Source of the DNA: Candidatus Peribacteria bacterium
GTDB taxonomy: Bacteria > Patescibacteriota > Gracilibacteria > Peribacterales > Peribacteraceae
Reading direction: 5' to 3'
DNA: 12,908 nt
NCBI GenBank assembly: GCA_903854455.1
Contig: CAINWJ010000066.1
Coordinates: forward strand, 1 to 12,908
In this document: in pieces, positions 4,917 to 11,323 of the stretch
How positions within the stretch are numbered: position 1 is the stretch's first letter
Layout of the letters: each line of letters starts with the position of its first letter
Made by a program: the position numbers and the translations under genes
Notes under the pieces: model-generated
Database searches by the model: none
What the model saw: the letters and a program-made list of their open reading frames with translations, nothing else
Told to the model about the DNA's origin: nothing

Positions 4917-7900
4917 ATGAATACGACTATGAACGCTGGCACCCCGGTGCCCGATGAGGGCAAGGGGGCTATTTTTTTAAAAAATGAAAATGGAAAGCGA
5001 TCAGCGATAAGCGGTCAGCGATCAGAAGCAAATGCAGAAACTGACCGCTGTTCGCTGTCTGCTGTCCGCTCATCCGATTCAATCAAAACAATCCTCCTGC
5101 TCGGTTCCGGCGCCCTCAAGATCGGTGAAGCCGGTGAGTTCGACTACTCCGGAAGCCAGGCGATCAAAGCGTTTAAAGAAGAAGGTAAGCGGGTGGTGCT
5201 CATCAACCCCAACATCGCCACCAACCAGACCAGCTGGGGGCTCGCTGACCGCGTGTACTTCCTGCCGGTCCAGCCGGAATTCGTGACGCAGGTCATCGAG
5301 GCGGAGAAGCCGGATGCCATCGCCTTGAGCTTCGGAGGACAGACAGCCTTGAACTGCGGTGTTGCGCTGGAAGAATCCGGCGTACTCGAGAAATACGGCG
5401 TCGCAGTGCTCGGCACATCCGTCGACGCCATTCGGAAAACCGAGGACCGGGCGCTCTTCAATAAAGAGCTCTCGTCGATCGGCGTCTCAGTCCCCCGCTC
5501 CGTGGCATGTGAAAATCTGAATGACGCCAGAAAAGCTGTTCAGACGATCGGGCTGCCGGTGATGATCCGCGCGGCATTCGCGCTCGGCGGCAAAGGCAGT
5601 GGACGCGCAACCACCGAAGAGAAAGCCGAGGAAATACTCAAAATCGCGTTCGTGGAATCGCCGCAAGTACTGGTGGAGGAAGACCTGACCGGCTGGAAGG
5701 AAGTGGAGTACGAGGTCGTCCGTGATCGCGCCGACAACTGCATCACGGTCTGCAATATGGAGAACGTGGACCCGCTCGGGATCCACACCGGCGAATCCAT
5801 CGTCATCGCGCCGAGCCAGACGCTCGACAATGAGGAATACCAAATGCTCCGAACCATCGCACTCAAGGTGATCCGGCATCTTGGGATCATCGGAGAATGC
5901 AATATCCAGTACGCGCTGCACCCCAAAAGCCGGACGTACCGCGTCATCGAAGTCAACGCACGCCTGAGCAGATCATCGGCGCTGGCATCCAAAGCAACCG
6001 GCTACCCGCTGGCGTTCGTCGCTGCCAAGCTGGCTCTCGGCTACACGCTGCCGGAACTCAAGAACTCTATTACGCAGGTGACCTGCGCTGACTTCGAGCC
6101 GTCGCTCGACTACGTTGCCATCAAGATGCCGCGGTGGGACCTCAAGAAATTCCACTTCGTGTCGCAGGAGATCGCAACCGAGATGAAGTCGGTCGGCGAG
6201 GTGATGGCACTGGGACGGTCGTTCGAGGAAGCTCTGCAGAAAGCCATCCGCATGCTCAACGTGGGAGCGACGGGGCTCTACCCGGTGCCCATGCAGTTCA
6301 CGAAGAAGGAACTGAAAGCGGAGATCAAGCAGCCCAGTCCTCAGCGCATCTTCGCCGTGGCGGAAGGACTCGCCGGTGAATGGACGCCGGAGGAAATCAG
6401 CATTCTCACCGGCATCGACAAGTGGTTCCTGGAACGAATCAAGGGAATGGCAGCCGTTCGTCATGAGCTGTTCCAGGGAAAATCCAGCCCGCTCGATCCC
6501 GCGTTCCTTTCCACATGTAAGCGTGCGGGATTTTCCGATCAGGCCATCGCGCAAATCAGAGGAGAGAAAGCCGAAGAAGTCACATCAGCACGGTTGGCTG
6601 CCAATATCGTTCCTTCCGTGAAGCAGATCGATACGCTGGGTGGTGAATTCCCTGCGAAGACCAATTACCTGTTCATGACGTATCACGGGATGGAGGATGA
6701 TGTCGTGTTTGATAGAACCGACGAAGCGAACAGCGAACAGCGAACAGCGAACAGCAATTCTGCTGACCGCTACCCGCTGACCGCTGACCGCTCTCCTCAA
6801 GGACTACAAAGACTTCCGTTGCCAAAAGAGCGAGTAATAGTGATTGGCGGCGGCCCTTACTCCATCGGCTCCTCCGTGGAATTCGACTGGTGCTGCGTGC
6901 AGGCGGTTCATGAACTGCAGCGGCAGGGATTCGAAGTGACGATGATCAACAGCAATCCGGAGACCGTCAGCACGGACTACGACGAATGCGATCAGCTCTT
7001 CTTCGAGGAACTGTCGCTCGAGCGCGTGATGGATGTCATCCGCATGCTCAAGCCCGTCGGCGTCGTGGTATCGATGGGCGGACAGATCCCGAATTCGCTT
7101 GCTCTCAAGCTGGCAAATGCCGGCGTCCCCATCCTGGGCACGGCATCTTCCGACATCGATCGTGCCGAAGATCGTCACAAGTTCGGACAGCTGATGGATG
7201 AGCTCAATGTCGACCAACCGGAGTGGAAGGAGTTCTCGGACATCGCTTCTGCCAGGCAGTTTGCCAAGAGTGTGGGGTATCCCGTGATCGTACGCCCCAG
7301 CTACGTTCTCTCCGGTGCCGCCATGACCGTCGTCTGGACCGAGGATGATCTGAAGGAGTTCATCGCCGAGGCAACGGAAGTCTCCAAGGAAGCGCCGGTC
7401 GTCATCTCGAAATTCGAAACCAACGCGAAGGAAATCGACTTCGACGGAGTGGCTCAGCACGGCAAACTCCTCCTCTACGCCGTCGGCGAGCACGTGGAGA
7501 ATGCCGGCGTCCATTCGGGTGATGCGACGATGGTCCTGCCGCCGCAGAGAGTGAACATCGAAACACTGCGCAAGCTGAAAGTGATCGCCAAGAAGATCAG
7601 CAAATCACTGAATATTTCCGGTCCGTTCAACATCCAGTTCATCGCGAAGAATAACCGGCTCAAGGTGATCGAGTGCAACCTGCGGGCAAGCCGCTCCTTC
7701 CCGTTTGCCAGCAAGGTGACCGGTGTGAACTTCGCCAAGATCGCGACCCGCGCACTCCTCAACCGTGCACAGGAAGGCATCCGGTACCAGACCGTGGACT
7801 TAGATCATGTCGGCGTGAAAGCGGCGCAGTTCAGCTTCACACGACTCAAGGGTGCAGACCCACGCCTCGGTGTGGAGATGGCGTCCACCGGCGAAGTGGG

Positions 7901-8408
7901 CTGCTTCGGCTGGAGCCTGGAGCAGGCACTGCTCTTATCGCTACGCGCCATCGGGTTCCAGGCGCCACGGAAGAATATCCTGGTCACCATCGGACGGCTG
8001 GAAGACAAGATCGAGATGCTGCCCTCACTCCTCACACTCCAGCGACTGGGCTTCTCGTTCTGCGCGACACACCGCACGCATGAGTTCCTCTCCTCACGCG
8101 GTATCCCGAGCGCACTCCTGCACAAAGTCTCCGAGCCGAGGAGTCCCAATATCCGCGAATATTTAGAAAGCCGAAGAGTCGACTTTGTCATCAATATCCC
8201 GCAGCACGCATCATCAACTGAAAAGACTGATGGCTACTTCATCCGGCGGCAATCCATCGATCGCTCCATCCCGCTCGTGACGAACGTTCAGCTGGCGAAG
8301 CGCATCGTCGAATCTCTGGATGCCGAGCGCACCGGGCCCCAGGAATCCCCGCTCATCGCCTGGCCGGATGTTCTGGGAACAAGAAATCGAGTGGAAGAAA
8401 TGGAATAA
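4917..8408 (+). CDS. carB: Carbamoyl-phosphate synthase large subunit, with two translated periodic-repeat insertions
   Basis: CarB makes carbamoyl phosphate from bicarbonate, ATP and ammonia delivered by CarA, for pyrimidine and arginine synthesis. From ATG 4917 it has 1163 residues, against about 1073 in E. coli. Homology begins at residue 55 (SIKTILLLGSGALKIGEAGE). The first ATP-grasp half carries E345/N347/R349 in IEVNARLSR, the second E919/N921/R923 in IECNLRASR, and the MGS-type regulatory domain is about 1019-1163 (NILVTIG, DGYFIRRQ). The extra length is a 54-residue N-terminal extension holding repeat element 4996-5070, and about 25 residues at 603-627 from element 6725-6792, in the linker between the two halves. 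Starts at 4917, 4929 (ATG) or 4947 (GTG) are possible. No usual start lies between 4950 and 5079, so the first element must be translated. No Shine-Dalgarno and no adjacent carA are seen. The sequence resembles the Bacteroidetes/animal CAD type rather than E. coli. Confidence 0.95.
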   Translation: MNTTMNAGTPVPDEGKGAIFLKNENGKRSAISGQRSEANAETDRCSLSAVRSSDSIKTILLLGSGALKIGEAGEFDYSGSQAIKAFKEEGKRVVLINPNIATNQTSWGLADRVYFLPVQPEFVTQVIEAEKPDAIALSFGGQTALNCGVALEESGVLEKYGVAVLGTSVDAIRKTEDRALFNKELSSIGVSVPRSVACENLNDARKAVQTIGLPVMIRAAFALGGKGSGRATTEEKAEEILKIAFVESPQVLVEEDLTGWKEVEYEVVRDRADNCITVCNMENVDPLGIHTGESIVIAPSQTLDNEEYQMLRTIALKVIRHLGIIGECNIQYALHPKSRTYRVIEVNARLSRSSALASKATGYPLAFVAAKLALGYTLPELKNSITQVTCADFEPSLDYVAIKMPRWDLKKFHFVSQEIATEMKSVGEVMALGRSFEEALQKAIRMLNVGATGLYPVPMQFTKKELKAEIKQPSPQRIFAVAEGLAGEWTPEEISILTGIDKWFLERIKGMAAVRHELFQGKSSPLDPAFLSTCKRAGFSDQAIAQIRGEKAEEVTSARLAANIVPSVKQIDTLGGEFPAKTNYLFMTYHGMEDDVVFDRTDEANSEQRTANSNSADRYPLTADRSPQGLQRLPLPKERVIVIGGGPYSIGSSVEFDWCCVQAVHELQRQGFEVTMINSNPETVSTDYDECDQLFFEELSLERVMDVIRMLKPVGVVVSMGGQIPNSLALKLANAGVPILGTASSDIDRAEDRHKFGQLMDELNVDQPEWKEFSDIASARQFAKSVGYPVIVRPSYVLSGAAMTVVWTEDDLKEFIAEATEVSKEAPVVISKFETNAKEIDFDGVAQHGKLLLYAVGEHVENAGVHSGDATMVLPPQRVNIETLRKLKVIAKKISKSLNISGPFNIQFIAKNNRLKVIECNLRASRSFPFASKVTGVNFAKIATRALLNRAQEGIRYQTVDLDHVGVKAAQFSFTRLKGADPRLGVEMASTGEVGCFGWSLEQALLLSLRAIGFQAPRKNILVTIGRLEDKIEMLPSLLTLQRLGFSFCATHRTHEFLSSRGIPSALLHKVSEPRSPNIREYLESRRVDFVINIPQHASSTEKTDGYFIRRQSIDRSIPLVTNVQLAKRIVESLDAERTGPQESPLIAWPDVLGTRNRVEEME
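4996..5070 (+). repeat. In-frame 7-bp periodic inverted-repeat element, 5' part of carB
   Basis: Left arm: AGCGATC, AGCGATA, AGCGGTC, AGCGATC (4996-5023). Spacer of 19 nt. Right arm: GACCGCT, GTTCGCT, GTCTGCT, GTCCGCT (5043-5070). Both arms keep exact 7-bp spacing and are approximately reverse complementary. The length is 75 bp, a whole number of codons. It encodes about KRSAISGQRSE to DRCSLSAVRS, which has no counterpart in known CarB. Confidence 0.9.
6725..6792 (+). repeat. In-frame 7-bp periodic inverted-repeat element in the CarB interdomain linker
   Basis: Left arm: four identical AGCGAAC heptads (6725-6752). Spacer AGCAATTCTGCT, itself a small palindrome. Right arm: GACCGCT, ACCCGCT, GACCGCT, GACCGCT (6765-6792). 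It encodes about EANSEQRTANSNSADRYPL and TADRSP between MTYHGMEDDVVFDR and ERVIVIGGGPYSIGSSVEFD, where CarB normally has only a short linker. Confidence 0.9.
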
Positions 8409-8419
8409 TCGTCCAGAGA

Positions 8420-8491
8420 AGTATTCAGTATTCTGTATCCAGTATGCAGTATCCGGGACACTACCATTCTGCATACTAAATACTGTATACA
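8420..8491 (+). repeat. 7-bp periodic inverted-repeat element (AGTATTC type) after carB
   Basis: Left arm: AGTATTC, AGTATTC, TGTATCC, AGTATGC, AGTATCC (8420-8454). Spacer of 16 nt. Right arm: GCATACT, AAATACT, GTATACA (8471-8491). The architecture is that of the carB elements but the heptad is unrelated. It starts 12 bp beyond the carB stop and could fold in the carB 3' UTR; no T-run follows. Confidence 0.85.
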
Positions 8492-8540
8492 TCATACCGC
8501 TGTCCTATTTCTTGCATCCGCAACCAAAATTCAGCTTGCA

Positions 8541-8559
8541 CTCCCTCCTCCCCTCCCCT
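8541..8559 (+). promoter_or_regulatory. Pyrimidine tract with anti-Shine-Dalgarno-like CCTCC upstream of rpsU
   Basis: A pure C/T run of 19 bases, containing CCTCC, lies 17-35 nt upstream of the rpsU start. The rpsU start lacks any purine-rich ribosome binding site. The tract might bind S1 or another factor in initiation; a role is not shown by sequence alone. Confidence 0.3.
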
Positions 8560-8575
8560 AACCTAGCCCAGCTCT

Positions 8576-8791
8576 ATGACAGTATTTGCCATCCGCAAAG
8601 GCGAGGAATCCAATGATCGGCTCCAGAGCCGGTTTAAGAAGCAGTTCCAGGAAACCCGCATTTTGAAGAAGCTCCGCAAGGTGAAGACGCACAACAGGAA
8701 AGTCACCAAGCGCCTCCAGCGCATCCGCGCCCTCAAGCGCGAGGGGTACCGTGCGGACAACAAGAAGAACCAGTTTTACTCGAATATGTAA
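8576..8791 (+). CDS. rpsU: Small ribosomal subunit protein bS21
   Basis: The protein has 71 residues, the usual bS21 length. It shows the family pattern: a short beta-strand start (MTVFAIRKGE), then the RLQSRFKKQFQETRILKKL helix and a long Arg/Lys-rich helix (RKVTKRLQRIRALKREG). bS21 sits near the 3' end of 16S rRNA on the small subunit and takes part in initiation. The start is ATG 8576, the only one that gives the family N-terminus. The leader has no Shine-Dalgarno but a pyrimidine tract with CCTCC at 8541-8559. The gene lies 167 bp after carB, separated by a periodic inverted-repeat element, and is convergent with maf. I see no strong promoter in the gap, so read-through from carB is possible. 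Confidence 0.9.
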   Translation: MTVFAIRKGEESNDRLQSRFKKQFQETRILKKLRKVKTHNRKVTKRLQRIRALKREGYRADNKKNQFYSNM

Positions 8792-8795
8792 AAGT

Positions 8796-8889
8796 AGGGT
8801 CAGGAATCAGGGTCAGGGTCAGGGAGTGTGTCGAATTACTCCTTCATTTAATGAAGCCCGACCCTGACCCCGACCCCGACCCTGACCCT
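8796..8889. repeat. 6-bp periodic inverted-repeat element (AGGGTC type) between rpsU and maf
   Basis: Left arm: AGGGTC, AGGAATC, AGGGTC, AGGGTC (8796-8820). Right arm: GACCCT, GACCCC, GACCCC, GACCCT, GACCCT (8860-8889). Nested between them are GGAGT/ACTCC (8823-8842) and CTTCATT-T-AATGAAG (8842-8856). It fills almost the whole 99-bp gap between two convergent genes. It could act as a strong bidirectional hairpin or transcription barrier. The period is 6 rather than 7. Confidence 0.85.
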
Positions 8890-8890
8890 T

Positions 8891-9463
8891 CTAAGCATCC
8901 GCTCGTGCTTTTTTCAGCAATTGCCCCAACAGAAAAACCGGCAACCCCACCACACCCGTCCAATCCCCTTCTATTCGTTCGATCATCAGCTGACCTGGGC
9001 CGTCGATCTGGAATGCACCGGAGCGACCTTGCCAGAGCTTCGTCGAAATCCACCAGTCGATGTCGGCTACAGATAATTTCTTGAAACTGACAGAGGATGA
9101 TGACAATCCTTCATGCTTCTTTCCTTTGGCATCTATCACACAGAGAGCCGAATGAACGATCGAGGTCCCTCCACTCTGCAGCTTGAGCATCGACCGAACT
9201 TCGGAAATGGACCTAGGTTTTTCGAGTAAGGTGCCATCTGGTGCCACGACCAGCGTATCGCAGCCGATCACGATCGAGCCTGAATGCTTCGATGCAATGT
9301 CCTGAGCTTTCAATCTTGCCAAATCTTGGGCACGCTTCGCCGGATCGGCTTCAGGATGATCGTCTTCCTGAATGCTGCTTGGAATGATGGTAAACGCAAT
9401 ACCAAGCCCTTCGAGGAGAGTTTTTCGTTGAGGACTTGCCGAGGCCAGAATAAGATGAGGCAT
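8891..9463 (-). CDS. maf: Maf-family nucleotide pyrophosphatase
   Basis: The protein has 190 residues from ATG 9463. Family motifs are in order: ILASASPQRKTLLEGLG (substrate loop, residues 5-21), GCDTLV with the catalytic-site D69, EKP at 81-83, SVSFKKLSVADIDWWI (125-139), W144-QGRSGAFQIDG and GLPVFLLGQLL near the end. Maf proteins hydrolyse dTTP/UTP or modified nucleotides to monophosphates (house-cleaning, also linked to septum control). Which substrate class applies cannot be told here. The frame is open upstream to 9502, but that adds MSPFDCAQGDKTF, which is encoded by the dispersed palindrome at 9473-9500, so 9463 is preferred. That palindrome reaches to 10 bp from the start codon and supplies an AGGGTGA that might serve as a distant ribosome binding site. 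Confidence 0.9.
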   Translation of the reverse strand: MPHLILASASPQRKTLLEGLGIAFTIIPSSIQEDDHPEADPAKRAQDLARLKAQDIASKHSGSIVIGCDTLVVAPDGTLLEKPRSISEVRSMLKLQSGGTSIVHSALCVIDAKGKKHEGLSSSSVSFKKLSVADIDWWISTKLWQGRSGAFQIDGPGQLMIERIEGDWTGVVGLPVFLLGQLLKKARADA

Positions 9464-9472
9464 AAAAGTCTT

Positions 9473-9500
9473 GTCACCCTGAGCGCAGTCGAAGGGTGAC
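9473..9500. repeat. 28-bp palindromic repeat, copy 1 (GTCACCC arms)
   Basis: GTCACCC, a 14-base core TGAGCGCAGTCGAA, and GGGTGAC: 7-bp perfect arms around the core. Its core is the exact reverse complement of the core of the copy at 9506-9533. It abuts the start of maf. Confidence 0.85.
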
Positions 9501-9505
9501 ACTAT

Positions 9506-9533
9506 GTCATGGTTCGACTGCGCTCACCATGAC
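9506..9533. repeat. 28-bp palindromic repeat, copy 2 (GTCATGG arms, inverted core)
   Basis: GTCATGG, core TTCGACTGCGCTCA, and CCATGAC. The layout (7 + 14 + 7) is that of copy 1, the core is inverted, and the outer arms differ at three positions while remaining perfectly complementary. A looser relative (CCTAAGCCTGTCGAAGGG and GCTCACCATGG) lies at 9552-9579. Confidence 0.85.
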
Positions 9534-9600
9534 AATTCCGACGGAGTTTATCCTAAGCCTGTCGAAGGGCTCACCATGGAAATGCCTCTAGATCAAAAGC

Positions 9601-9659
9601 GCGCAAAGCATTGCGCTCCCTTACTCATTATTTTTGATAGGGAGCGGGATGCTTCCCGC
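9601..9659. repeat. Two compact hairpins 3' of the S41 protease gene
   Basis: GCGCAA-AGCA-TTGCGC (9601-9616) and GCGGGA-TGCT-TCCCGC (9644-9659). The inner flanks CGCTCCC (9614-9620) and GGGAGCG (9640-9646) are also complementary, so the two can alternatively fold as one hairpin with a 19-nt loop. They lie 23 bp past the S41 stop on the minus strand. No T-run follows in that direction, so a classic terminator is not supported. Confidence 0.6.
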
Positions 9660-9681
9660 GGTCGACGATGTTTGCATGCAT

Positions 9682-11283
9682 TCACCGAAGGATATCCAAT
9701 GCGCGGCGGAGCTGCTCATCGCGATCGGTGGAATCGACGATGATATCCGGCTTGATCCCGGTCTTGTCGATGGTGCGACCGAGAGGCGTGAGCCATTCGG
9801 CAACGGTCAACTTCAATGCTTCGCCAGTGGTAAATCCGATGACTTCCTGCACGGTTCCTTTGCCGAACGTGACTGTGCCGACGATGGTGGCGCGCTTGAG
9901 ATCCTGCAGAGCACCCGCAACGATCTCCGACGCGCTGGCAGAGCCCTTGTTCACTAGAACCACTACCTTCGTGGATGGATCGACAACCGGCGGATTGTCC
10001 GTCATCTCCTCCGTCGTCGTACTTCTGCCCTTGACCTTGGCAACGACCGTGCCGGATGGAACGAAGTTGCTGACGACTTCATCCGCAGCACTCAGGAGCC
10101 CGCCGCCGTTGTTGCGAAGATCGAGGACGATGCCACGGGGATTCTGCTTCACGACATCCTGGAAAATCGTGCGGATGCGCTTGAGGGTGGTCTCGCCGAA
10201 CTGTGTGAGCTGTACCACTGCAATGTCCCCCTGCCACTTCACATCGATCTCCGGAATGGAGATGGATTCACGCACGACGGATACGGTCATCTCGGAACCT
10301 GATCTGCGGATCTTGAGCGTCACGGTCGTGCCTCGCGGACCACGGATGTACGTCACGGCTTTCTCGACACTCAAGCCTGTGAGTACCGTCCCATTGGCTT
10401 CCAGTATCTGATCGCCGGAAGAAATGCCTGCGCGTTCAGCCGGAGAACCGGGCAGCGGAGCGATCACCGTCAGGAAACCATCACGCTCCTCCACCTGCGC
10501 ACCGATGCCGCTCACCTCGCCTTTGATCTGTGACTGGAAATTGCCCGCGGAGACAGGTCTGAAGAAGTTGGTGTACGGATCCTTGAGCCCGTCCACCAGT
10601 GCCTCGATGGCGGCATATCCCGCCTCATCCTGATCAATCTTGTCCTTGCGGAGGTAGTCGCGCTGAATCACCTCCCACACCGCCTGGAGCAGATCCTGAT
10701 GCGGCACTCCGGTCGCAGGAGTCGTGATGACTCGTGTGGAAATGCTCTTCACGCGATCCGGCACATTGCCGGTCACAGATTCCAGCATCGACTTGGCTTC
10801 CGTTCCGCTCAGTAATCTCTCGATACCGAATACCGTTGATCGGAGTGGCGTCATCCACTTGAGCGACATCGCATTCATCACAGCCTGCTTCTCAGGATCG
10901 GTGTGAACATCACGAAACGCACTGATGTCGACGGTCTCCGCTTTGCCGGTCAGCGCGGTCAGAACGATCAAAGCATCTCCGCGGGTAATAGGACGGGAAA
11001 GAACATACGTATCGGATTTGCCGAAGATCTTGAGAGCACCCTGCGACTGCGCAGCACACAGATACCGCTTCATGCTAAGAGGAAAACGCTTGTACGGGAG
11101 TGTGCAGGAATCATCCTTACGAGGAAGATCCAGAACTTCCAGCGACCAACGGATGAACGTCGCCTGCGAAACACTCTCCGCCGATGCATCGACAATCGAT
11201 GAAACAGGACGTGCGGCGAACGCAACCGAGAGCGGGAGGAGTAGTCCGATCGTGATCGATAACACGTGTCTTCGAATCATCAT
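9682..11283 (-). CDS. S41-family carboxyl-terminal processing protease (CtpA/Prc type) with N-terminal SLH-like region
   Basis: The protein has 533 residues. Residues 1-24 are a signal peptide (MMIRRHVLSITIGLLLPLSV). Residues about 40-170 resemble SLH modules (SRPITRGDALIVLTALTG, FRDV). The S41 N-helical region (DLLQAVWEVIQRDYL, DGLKDPYTNFF) leads into a PDZ domain at about 254-330 (GIGAQVEERDGFLTVIAPLP, GSPAERAGISSGDQILEANG). The peptidase domain has LDLRNNGGGLL, NKGSASASEI with catalytic Ser S450, and TFGKGTVQ with catalytic Lys K475, spaced 25 residues as in Prc. It should act in the envelope, trimming or degrading proteins from the C-terminus. Start at 11283 or the next ATG at 11280; neither has a nearby Shine-Dalgarno, and a run of seven T precedes them. 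The PrsW-type gene ends 40 bp upstream on the same strand, so cotranscription is likely. Confidence 0.93.
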   Translation of the reverse strand: MMIRRHVLSITIGLLLPLSVAFAARPVSSIVDASAESVSQATFIRWSLEVLDLPRKDDSCTLPYKRFPLSMKRYLCAAQSQGALKIFGKSDTYVLSRPITRGDALIVLTALTGKAETVDISAFRDVHTDPEKQAVMNAMSLKWMTPLRSTVFGIERLLSGTEAKSMLESVTGNVPDRVKSISTRVITTPATGVPHQDLLQAVWEVIQRDYLRKDKIDQDEAGYAAIEALVDGLKDPYTNFFRPVSAGNFQSQIKGEVSGIGAQVEERDGFLTVIAPLPGSPAERAGISSGDQILEANGTVLTGLSVEKAVTYIRGPRGTTVTLKIRRSGSEMTVSVVRESISIPEIDVKWQGDIAVVQLTQFGETTLKRIRTIFQDVVKQNPRGIVLDLRNNGGGLLSAADEVVSNFVPSGTVVAKVKGRSTTTEEMTDNPPVVDPSTKVVVLVNKGSASASEIVAGALQDLKRATIVGTVTFGKGTVQEVIGFTTGEALKLTVAEWLTPLGRTIDKTGIKPDIIVDSTDRDEQLRRALDILR

Positions 11284-11323
11284 AAAAAAACAGGGAGAAA
11301 ATACTCATGCATCCTACCCTCGC

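Noticed and set aside
6804..7514. Long antisense reading frame inside carB (236 codons)
   Set aside because: It lies opposite a highly conserved part of carB and shows no recognisable domain; it is a by-product of codon use.
8851..9084. Reading frames rich in Pro-Asp or Gly-Ser (PDPDPDP, GSGSGSG) near maf
   Set aside because: They are translations of the hexad repeat at 8860-8889 running into maf antisense.
9464..9502. Upstream extension of maf to 9502
   Set aside because: The added residues come from the 28-bp palindrome and the Maf family N-terminus (LILASASP) begins right after ATG 9463.
9668..10411. Long antisense reading frame inside the S41 gene (247 codons)
   Set aside because: It is opposite the peptidase and PDZ coding sequence, with low-complexity Ser/Thr/Val composition and no domain.
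11117..11308. Small reading frame with a good purine-rich site (AGGGTAGGA) before ATG 11308
   Set aside because: It overlaps the S41 signal peptide in another frame and shows no domain. A frameshift at the seven-T run is possible in principle, but the 11283 start already gives a complete signal peptide.
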